A stretch of 12,581 nt of DNA, taken from positions 1-12,581 of the forward strand of contig JAIUMB010000064.1 in assembly GCA_022565745.1 (NCBI GenBank), in the 5' to 3' direction. This DNA comes from Cryomorphaceae bacterium. GTDB taxonomy: Bacteria > Bacteroidota > Bacteroidia > Flavobacteriales > Schleiferiaceae. Below, piece after piece: positions 8,244-12,581 of this stretch. The notes beneath the pieces are model-generated. The model saw only the letters and a program-made list of their open reading frames with translations. It was not told where the DNA came from and searched no databases. Position 1 is the first letter of the stretch; every line of letters begins with the position of its first letter. The position numbers and the translations under genes were made by a program.

Positions 8244-9065
8244 ATGAAAATTTTTAAAGACAAAGAACAGCGGAACGCCACCTTGCAGAGCTTGGGGATT
8301 CACCTATTGCTGACGCTTTTGTTTTTATTTTTCGGACTGACTTATCTCGATCCAAAGCCAGAGGACGGGATTGCCATTGCCTTTGGTTATGATGCCGATG
8401 GCGGTGGGCAAACTGTTGAGGAGCCGATAAGAGAACAAGCACAAACGCAGACGCCAACACAATCTGAGCCGCAAACACAAGAGGTTGTAACCGAGTATAC
8501 ACAGGAATCGGTTGACGCACCAGCCGTAGCGACTAAGAAAAAGAAGGAAGAAAAAAAGCCCGTTGAAGAGAAGAAGGAAGTGGAAGAAAAACCCACTGAA
8601 GAGGCGCCTAAAGAAGAAAAGAAACCCACCATTGACGACCGATTGCGAAACATCACTTCCAACCCCAATCCCAACCAAAGCGGAAGTGGTAGCGGAAAAA
8701 CCCAAGGAGAAGGTACGCAGGGCAGCACCGACGGCAGCGGAACAGAAGGAGGTGCCCAAGGCGGTGGCGGCATTGGCGAATCAGGCAACTACCGCTTGGG
8801 AAATCGCCGGGCTTTAAACAAAGTAACACCAAAATACGATTGCAACGAAGAAGGTCGGGTGGTTGTACAAATTCGTGTAAATCAAGACGGCAAAGTGGTT
8901 ACCGCTACGCCAGGGGTCAATCTCAAAGACATTCGCTCTACCACCACATCTTCATGTTTACTGGAAGATGCCCGTCGTGCCGCAATGGCCACTACCTGGC
9001 AAAGCGATCGCAGTGCACCCGACTTACAAGTAGGGCACATCATATATAACTATCGGAAAAATTAG
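8244..9065 (+). CDS. tonB: TonB-family energy transducer
   Basis: The 273-residue protein has a cytoplasmic N-terminus, one membrane anchor (about 16-34), and a long periplasmic spacer rich in Gln, Thr, Pro, Glu and Lys (about 55-130, including KKKKEEKKPVEEKK). A Gly/Ser-rich stretch (about 145-180) precedes the C-terminal TonB domain (about 187-271). That domain has the Bacteroidota pattern EEGRVVVQIRVNQDGKVV followed by an Ala-rich helix and the final strand VGHIIYNYRKN. Cys200 and Cys238 fall in the periplasmic domain and could form a disulfide. Role: contacts the TonB box of outer-membrane transporters and transmits energy from ExbBD. The stop is 1 nt before the helicase start. The 206-nt gap from exbD contains repeat copy A. 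Confidence 0.88.
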   Translation: MKIFKDKEQRNATLQSLGIHLLLTLLFLFFGLTYLDPKPEDGIAIAFGYDADGGGQTVEEPIREQAQTQTPTQSEPQTQEVVTEYTQESVDAPAVATKKKKEEKKPVEEKKEVEEKPTEEAPKEEKKPTIDDRLRNITSNPNPNQSGSGSGKTQGEGTQGSTDGSGTEGGAQGGGGIGESGNYRLGNRRALNKVTPKYDCNEEGRVVVQIRVNQDGKVVTATPGVNLKDIRSTTTSSCLLEDARRAAMATTWQSDRSAPDLQVGHIIYNYRKN

Positions 9066-9066
9066 T

Positions 9067-10473
9067 ATGGTGTCTACCGAAGTTACTGCTCGACTCATCC
9101 AGCAGTTTACGGCCGGCACCCCCACCGAGGACCAAATGCGGGCCATGCAAAAGCTGGGGCGATTTTTGGCCGAGGAAAGCGATACCATGATGGTACTCAA
9201 AGGGAGTGCCGGTACAGGTAAAACCAGCTTGATTAGTGCCATCACAAACGTACTGCCGCAAATGGGCATGAAATACGTCTTACTCGCCCCTACCGGCAGA
9301 GCAGCTAAGGTCATGCAGCAATACAGTAAAGCACCTGCACAAACCATTCACCGACACATCTACGTCACCAGAAATTCAGGGGATGGCTTTGCCTATGAAC
9401 TCAAATACAACCGCAGTAAAAACACCCTTTACATCGTAGACGAGGCATCCATGCTTGGCGTTGACGACGGCATGGGGCGTCAGTCTCTTTTACACGATTT
9501 ACTGGAGTTTGTAATGATGGGGCACAACAATCGCATTTTGTTGGTAGGCGACCACGCACAACTTCCCCCCGTAGGACAAGAAGAATCCCCGGCACTAAAC
9601 GAAGAATACCTCAGCCGATCCTTTTCGCTGAGTTTTGACACCATTTATCTTCACAACGTGGTGCGACAAGCACAAGAATCCATCATTTTGCGAAATGCCA
9701 CTAAGATTCGTGAGCTCATTGAAAGTGAAGCCCCTGATTTCCCTAAGTTAGAAACCGGCAAAGACGTCATACGCATTTCAGACGCCATGCAAAGTCAAGA
9801 AGCCTTTGATTCTGCATTTTACAATCCACTGGAAATGGAAAGTGTGGTCTTGCTGCGTTCAAACAAACGCGCCAATCTTTACAACAAAGAATTAAGGGCC
9901 CGTGTTATGTGGAAAGAAGAAGAGTTGTCGCCAGGAGATTTATTGATGAATAACAAAAACAACTACTATTGGCTTGACAATAAATCGGAGGCAGGCTTTA
10001 TTGCTAATGGAGATTTATTAGAAGTCATTCGTCCGGGAAAAGAAATCTTTATGTATGGCCATCGATTTCGTCAGGCCACAGTACGCATGGTCGACTATCC
10101 CGACCAAGCGGAGCTGGAATTAATGATCATGTTGGACACCCTTTCTGAAGAAACCCCCACCCTTTCACGCGACAAGCAGAACGCTTTTTTACAGGCCATA
10201 TGGGACGATGAGCCAGGATTGAGCAAAGGTCAGTTTTGGGCTAAAGTGAAAAAGAACCCCTACTTCAACGCCTTACAAGTCAAGTTTGCCTACGCCATCA
10301 CCACCCATAAAAGTCAGGGCGGTCAATGGCGACATGTCTTTATCGAGCAACCTTACCTCCCCGACGGCACCATGACCTTAAGCGACCTCCGCTGGCTCTA
10401 CACCGCCATGACCCGCGCCACGGAGAAGGTGTATTTGCTGGGGTTTGGGGAGGGTTATTTTCAGGGTATGTGA
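9067..10473 (+). CDS. SF1B DNA helicase, Dda/RecD2-like
   Basis: A 468-residue helicase with the superfamily 1B motifs in order: motif I GSAGTGKT (46-53), Ia APTGRAA (74-80), II VDEAS (D125, E126), III VGDHAQLPPVG (160-170), V ITTHKSQGGQW (411-421) and VI LYTAMTRA (434-441). The ITTHKSQG element and the C-terminal layout match the UvrD_C_2-type end of Dda and RecD2. The short length and absence of an N-terminal RecD2 extension make it closest to Dda-type 5'-3' helicases. Known activity of the family: ATP-driven 5'-3' unwinding and displacement of bound proteins. It starts 1 nt after tonB and is probably the last gene of that operon, an arrangement with no evident functional link. No convincing terminator follows. 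Confidence 0.9.
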   Translation: MVSTEVTARLIQQFTAGTPTEDQMRAMQKLGRFLAEESDTMMVLKGSAGTGKTSLISAITNVLPQMGMKYVLLAPTGRAAKVMQQYSKAPAQTIHRHIYVTRNSGDGFAYELKYNRSKNTLYIVDEASMLGVDDGMGRQSLLHDLLEFVMMGHNNRILLVGDHAQLPPVGQEESPALNEEYLSRSFSLSFDTIYLHNVVRQAQESIILRNATKIRELIESEAPDFPKLETGKDVIRISDAMQSQEAFDSAFYNPLEMESVVLLRSNKRANLYNKELRARVMWKEEELSPGDLLMNNKNNYYWLDNKSEAGFIANGDLLEVIRPGKEIFMYGHRFRQATVRMVDYPDQAELELMIMLDTLSEETPTLSRDKQNAFLQAIWDDEPGLSKGQFWAKVKKNPYFNALQVKFAYAITTHKSQGGQWRHVFIEQPYLPDGTMTLSDLRWLYTAMTRATEKVYLLGFGEGYFQGM

Positions 10474-10712
10474 GTTGTGCTCGATCATTTGAAGTGCTTT
10501 GTAGTCTTAAAGGCATGAAAGCACAGAGAAAAAAACTTAAAATAATCCAGTATAATTTTCAAATCATCGATCCAACAGATTCAGTCGCAATAAAAGCCAA
10601 TGATTTTGTACTTGCCCTGCCGCAACCGAAACTTTTGTCGTTTGTGCTGATGCACGCGTGGGGTGCTGGCGCACGCATGGGTTCACGTATGGCAATAATG
10701 GCTTGTTGGTAT

Positions 10713-10740
10713 GGTCGGAGGTCGGGAGTCTGGGGTCGGG
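10713..10740 (+). repeat. Four 7-nt G-rich tandem units
   Basis: The units read GGTCGGA, GGTCGGG, AGTCTGG, GGTCGGG. A related run on the opposite strand lies at 10938-10951 (CCTCAGA, CCCCAGA). These units create the repeated PQTPD-like peptides in spurious open frames on either strand. Confidence 0.75.
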
Positions 10741-10798
10741 TTTGCGGATGCATATAACGGCCAATATTTGATTTGTTAAAGCCTTAGGCTTGTATCTG

Positions 10799-10819
10799 TT
10801 TGGAGGTTTGGAGGTTTGG
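10799..10819 (+). repeat. 8-nt tandem repeat TTTGGAGG
   Basis: Two perfect copies of TTTGGAGG followed by a partial third (TTTGG). It lies in the loop of the mosaic inverted repeat. Confidence 0.8.
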
Positions 10820-10880
10820 TTTTACGGATGCATGTACTCGACAATTTTTGGCCTTTATATGCATTCGCAACCCATGCCTA

Positions 10881-10934
10881 CGCAGTACTCCATGCGTGCG
10901 TAGTACCCCATGCGTGCGAAGCATTACCATTCGT
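10881..10934 (+). repeat. Degenerate 18-nt tandem repeat
   Basis: Units are CGCAGTACTCCATGCGTG (10881-10898), CGTAGTACCCCATGCGTG (10899-10916) and a diverged third unit CGAAGCATTACCATTCGT (10917-10934). The first two differ at two positions. Related units in the opposite orientation form the outer left arm at 10652-10680. There are no spacers, so this is not a CRISPR array. Confidence 0.75.
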
Positions 10935-10966
10935 CAACCTCAGACCCCAGACCAAATAATCAAGCC

Positions 10967-11043
10967 ATTCGTGGAAACTCGTGGTATTCATGGCAAATCT
11001 TATTTGCAACGCAAATTTTCGTGTCTTTCGTGCTTTTCGTGGT
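10967..11043 (+). repeat. Two blocks of 9-nt CGTG repeats flanking a perfect hairpin
   Basis: Left block: ATTCGTGGA, AACTCGTGGT, ATTCATGGC (10967-10994). Right block: TTTCGTGTC, TTTCGTGCT, TTTCGTGGT (11017-11043). Between them ATTTGC-AAC-GCAAAT (11002-11016) is a perfect 6-bp hairpin. Because 9 is a multiple of 3, all frames stay open and give repetitive peptides of the TTKSTKDTK or HEYHEF type, which are often mis-annotated as small proteins. Confidence 0.75.
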
Positions 11044-11148
11044 TGATGTGCTGTACATACGGGGTCGCTGCTCACGCACGGAAGCAAGGTCGAAAATATT
11101 AATGTTTTGAAAAGGCCAGATTATTATAGCTCTATCACATAAATTTAA

Positions 11149-11281
11149 TGGCTGCTCTATAACGTTCGAGAGCAAGACTTGCGACCCCGATATCTATCGG
11201 GGAAAAAAGCGCAGTTTACATCAAGTAAATGAGCATTTTTTAGATGAGCATAACGCAGCTATCAGACGTTATAGACAGCCA
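11149..11281 (+). repeat. Structured dispersed repeat, copy B
   Basis: The 133-nt counterpart of 8041-8175, same orientation, with the better-preserved structure. The closing stem is TGGCTG-C-TCTATAACGT (11149-11165) against ACGTTATAGACAGCCA (11266-11281): 16 pairs with one bulged C. Inside are GCAAG-A-CTTGC (11172-11182), the near-perfect palindrome CCCCGATATCTATCGGGG (11185-11202, 8 pairs with a 2-nt centre), and AAAAAAGC pairing with GCATTTTTT around GTTTAC/GTAAAT. A 9-nt direct repeat GCCAGATTA occurs 34 nt left of it (11115-11123) and at its right end (11278-11286). There is no coding potential and no transposase nearby. Confidence 0.85.
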
Positions 11282-11460
11282 GATTACCTCCTGGCGTCGG
11301 TGGACTGGAAAAGGATGCTTTACCCAAGCAAACCCCAAAAGAATACAACAAAACACGCAAGACACCTGTAAGTGGTGTTAGAACAACACCCCTCAATCAG
11401 GAGAACAAGTACTATTCATATCCAAAACCCTAAGTATTTTCAATTTAATCCGAGGACTAG

Positions 11461-11578
11461 GGGTCAAGTGTCTGTTTTTTAAAAAGCACCCCAATATTTG
11501 GATGGGATGGTTTGTTTTGGTTTTGCGTGGGGTGGTGCATGACGGCACAACAAGTAAAGAAAACAGACGCTAAATTTG
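11461..11578. repeat. Imperfect inverted repeat, possible remnant of a small mobile element
   Basis: Left arm GGGGTCAAGTGTCTGTTTT (from 11460) and right arm AAAACAGACGCTAAATTTGAC (to about 11580) are inverted copies: GTCTGTTTT pairs perfectly with AAAACAGAC (11470-11478 against 11560-11568), and GTCAA with TTGAC after a small offset. Nested inside, GCACCCCA (11486-11493) pairs with TGGGGTG-GTGC (11528-11538). From memory, GGGGTCAAG/GTCTT-like ends accompany REP-associated Y1 transposases in related genomes, but no transposase is present here, so that link is only a suggestion. Confidence 0.5.
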
Positions 11579-11596
11579 ACAACTATTGTATTTATA

Positions 11597-11628
11597 TTTG
11601 TCAATAACCTTCTTTTTCGTTATCTTTG
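11597..11628 (+). promoter_or_regulatory. Consensus promoter of the HTH-DUF6922/AbiEii module, apparently leaderless
   Basis: TTTG (11597-11600), a 20-nt spacer, and TATCTTTG (11621-11628) match the Bacteroidota TTTG-N19-21-TAnnTTTG promoter. The -7 box ends only 4 nt before the ATG at 11633, so transcription should start at or within a few bases of the start codon. This also rules out the upstream in-frame TTG at 11576 as the start. The promoter lies directly beyond the right arm of the inverted repeat. Confidence 0.75.
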
Positions 11629-11632
11629 TATC

Positions 11633-12148
11633 ATGAATTCTATCACAAAAGAAAACCGCCGTGTCATCATTGCATGGTGGAAAAACCGGGAAGAAAATCG
11701 GTTTGAAGTATTTTCAAGTTTGAGGGTTTTTTGTAACCATTACCCCCGGTTTAACTATAATACGGTTTCCAATTATTTGTCCAAACAAAAGACCGTCTTC
11801 GAGACGGATGAAATCATGATAGAGCGAAAAGTAATTACACAAAAAACTACGGCAGTCAATAAACCGGATTTACCAGTTAGATTGTTTTGGGAATTTGACC
11901 ACGGTAAAATGGATTGGGTCAAAAGTTACCGCACGGTTATCGCCAGGGTCATTGAGCGGGGAACGGATAAAGACTGGAAAGCGTTGGTCGATTATTATGG
12001 AAGAAAAAAAATCATCCATGCACTTAAAAACGAAATTACTTTTTTAAGCGACCATGCCATTGAAAAAGTGGCAGGTACGTTTAAAATAAAACCGGAAGAG
12101 TTGAAATGCTACAAACGCAAACAGTCTCGGAAGCAACATTGGCTCTGA
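11633..12148 (+). CDS. HTH-DUF6922 protein, probable antitoxin of an AbiEii-type pair
   Basis: The ATG at 11633 is chosen because the promoter -7 box ends at 11628; an upstream TTG would lie inside the promoter. The 171-residue product has two parts. Residues about 25-68 (FEVFSSLRVFCNHYPRFNYN then TVSNYLSKQKTVFETDEIMI) look like a helix-turn-helix DNA-binding segment. Residues about 78-160 (DLPVRLFWEFDHGKMDWVK, then VIERGTDKDWKALVDYYG and EELKCYK) match the DUF6922 family as I know it from Bacteroidota, where it normally sits alone (about 90 residues) just before an AbiEii nucleotidyltransferase. The stop lies 43 nt inside the next gene, implying coupled translation. Inferred role: binds its own promoter and restrains the toxin, by analogy with AbiEi, to which it is not evidently related. 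Antitoxin activity is not proven by the sequence. Confidence 0.75.
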   Translation: MNSITKENRRVIIAWWKNREENRFEVFSSLRVFCNHYPRFNYNTVSNYLSKQKTVFETDEIMIERKVITQKTTAVNKPDLPVRLFWEFDHGKMDWVKSYRTVIARVIERGTDKDWKALVDYYGRKKIIHALKNEITFLSDHAIEKVAGTFKIKPEELKCYKRKQSRKQHWL

Positions 12149-12581
12149 TTAAGCACTTAATGCTAGACAAACACTTACAGGATTTCTATCTTGTAGGTGG
12201 AACGGCTTTAGCACTGCAATTAGGGCATCGTATATCTATTGATATTGATTTATTTACAGGCACTGATTTTGACGCTCTAAAAATGCGTGATTACCTTGTG
12301 GATGAACACAAAGCTGAGGTGTCTCATGTTGGAACAAATACTTTTTTGGGATATATAACTGATATTAAGGTTGATCTGATTGCCCATAAATACCCCCTTA
12401 TCAATCCTGTTGGATCAGTTGATGGAATACGAATGGTGTCGTTAAAAGACATTGCAGCCATGAAGTTTAATGCCATTGTACAAGACGGATCCCGGCTAAA
12501 GGACTTTGTGGATGTTTCATGCTTACTCCAACATTTTTCTTTGCAAAGTATGCTTGACGCTTATGAAAAGAAATACGAAGA
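12106..12581 (+). CDS. AbiEii/AbiGii-type nucleotidyltransferase toxin, 3' end outside the window
   Basis: The frame runs from the ATG at 12106 to the right edge (158 codons) without a stop, so the gene is cut. It carries the DUF1814/AbiEii nucleotidyltransferase core: LVGGTALALQLGHRISIDID (29-48), giving the GG-T loop and the metal-binding Asp46 and Asp48, then a third acidic residue at VDLI (Asp90), and the downstream SLKDIAAMKFNAI...DFVDV segment (about 112-136) typical of the family. Known: AbiEii-like proteins are bacteriostatic nucleotidyltransferases, some of which modify tRNA, and act in abortive infection. The visible motifs are intact, so it is probably active. The start fits because homologues begin shortly before a helix leading into FYLVGGTAL; an ATG at 12160 is a less likely alternative. 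Confidence 0.88.
   Translation, partial: MLQTQTVSEATLALIKHLMLDKHLQDFYLVGGTALALQLGHRISIDIDLFTGTDFDALKMRDYLVDEHKAEVSHVGTNTFLGYITDIKVDLIAHKYPLINPVGSVDGIRMVSLKDIAAMKFNAIVQDGSRLKDFVDVSCLLQHFSLQSMLDAYEKKYE

Larger units (their letters stand above)
10652..10930. repeat. Mosaic inverted repeat with two paired arm segments on each side
   Basis: Outer arms: 10652-10680 (GCACGCGTGGGGTGCTGG then CGCACGCATGG) is nearly the reverse complement of 10890-10917. Inner arms: roughly 10738-10770 (GGGTTTGCGGATGCATATAA onward) is nearly the reverse complement of 10842-10874, with about 27 of 32 positions matching by eye. The left arm has an extra stretch of about 55 nt, including a G-rich 7-nt repeat, between its two segments. 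The loop of about 70 nt contains an AAGCC-TTA-GGCTT hairpin and a second GGATGCAT. In single-stranded form the whole would make a long cruciform-like hairpin. Confidence 0.7.
10474..11632. other. Repeat-rich gene-free island between the helicase gene and the AbiE-like module
   Basis: About 1.16 kb with no supportable gene. Going rightwards it holds: non-repetitive sequence to about 10640, with an 80-codon open frame from 10515 judged not coding; a mosaic inverted repeat (10652-10930); short tandem runs (10713-10740, 10799-10819, 10881-10934); a 9-nt repeat block around a hairpin (10967-11043); structured repeat copy B (11149-11281); unassigned sequence 11282-11460, in which only short hairpins such as GGTGTT/AACACC near 11374-11390 were seen; and an imperfect inverted repeat (11461-11578) followed by the promoter of the next gene. 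Open frames here are repeats read as codons, giving peptides such as STPCVRSTPCVR. Confidence 0.8.

Noticed and set aside
8254..8788. Long - strand open frames opposite tonB
   Set aside because: They mirror the low-complexity Lys/Glu and Gly/Ser coding sequence of tonB, giving Phe- and Pro-rich products without domains.
10494..10524. Terminator after the helicase gene (GTGCTTT/AAAGCAC)
   Set aside because: The 7-bp stem has a 17-nt loop and is followed by an A-rich run instead of T-rich sequence on the + strand.
10515..10757. Open frame of 80 codons starting MKAQRKKLKIIQYNFQIIDP
   Set aside because: The first 40 or so codons look protein-like, but the frame then runs through the GCACGCATGG and GGTCGGG repeats and ends within them. 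There is no clear promoter or ribosome site and no recognised domain. At best it is a gene fragment fused to repeat sequence.
10652..10934. CRISPR-like repetition
   Set aside because: The 18-nt units are directly adjacent, diverged and partly inverted, with no spacers and no cas genes.
10800..11175. Several open frames of 66-100 codons on both strands
   Set aside because: Their peptides are direct readings of the 18-nt, 7-nt and 9-nt repeats (for example STPCVRSTPCVR and TTKSTKDTK), which keep all frames open.
11149..11281. Integron attC site
   Set aside because: It is palindromic and about the right length, but the ends do not fit the RYYYAAC/GTTRRRY core sites, no integrase is present, and a homologous copy lies inside the exbD-tonB operon.
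11576..11632. TTG start at 11576 for the HTH-DUF6922 gene
   Set aside because: This would place the first 19 codons inside the promoter; the ATG at 11633 follows the -7 box directly.

Overview
The window looks like chromosomal DNA of a member of the Bacteroidota. The evidence is two promoters of the TTG/TTTG-N19-20-TAnnTTTG type, an ExbB-ExbD-TonB cluster with a Bacteroidota-style TonB C-terminus, and a DUF6922/AbiEii gene pair that I know mainly from this phylum. The order cannot be resolved from the sequence. There are no rRNA or tRNA genes, no intact transposase and no CRISPR array.

Layout. (1) At 1-2126 on the + strand is the 3' part of a membrane-anchored patatin-like lipase that runs off the left edge. 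(2) At 2179-6711 on the - strand is a compact operon read right to left: a GNAT-nitrilase fusion, a MutS2 ATPase without a Smr nuclease domain (4-nt GTGA overlap with the fusion), and a lipoprotein of unknown function. It converges on the lipase gene with a gap of about 52 nt. (3) 6712-6940 is a divergent promoter region. (4) At 6941-10473 on the + strand are exbB, exbD, tonB and a Dda/RecD2-like SF1B helicase. The spacings are 2 nt, 206 nt and 1 nt. (5) 10474-11632 is a gene-free island of about 1.16 kb full of repeats: inverted and tandem GCACGCATGG-type repeats, 7-, 8- and 9-nt microsatellite-like runs, a long structured repeat, and an imperfect inverted repeat. (6) At 11633-12581 on the + strand is a toxin-antitoxin-like pair, an HTH-DUF6922 protein overlapping an AbiEii-type nucleotidyltransferase cut by the right edge. 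Its promoter is placed so that the mRNA should be leaderless or almost so.

How the genes work together. ExbB, ExbD and TonB form the proton-driven motor that energises outer-membrane TonB-dependent transporters. The helicase is probably co-transcribed but has no obvious link to transport. MutS2 and the nitrilase fusion are translationally coupled, for reasons unknown. The AbiE-like pair is an accessory module next to a repeat island, which fits a site of gene turnover.

The most unusual signal is a structured repeat of about 134 nt present twice in the same orientation. One copy lies between exbD and tonB (8041-8175), the other in the repeat island (11149-11281). The copies are about 75-80% identical by hand alignment. 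Both can fold into a closing stem with internal hairpins, and one stem position shows a compensatory base-pair change, so the structure itself seems to be selected.
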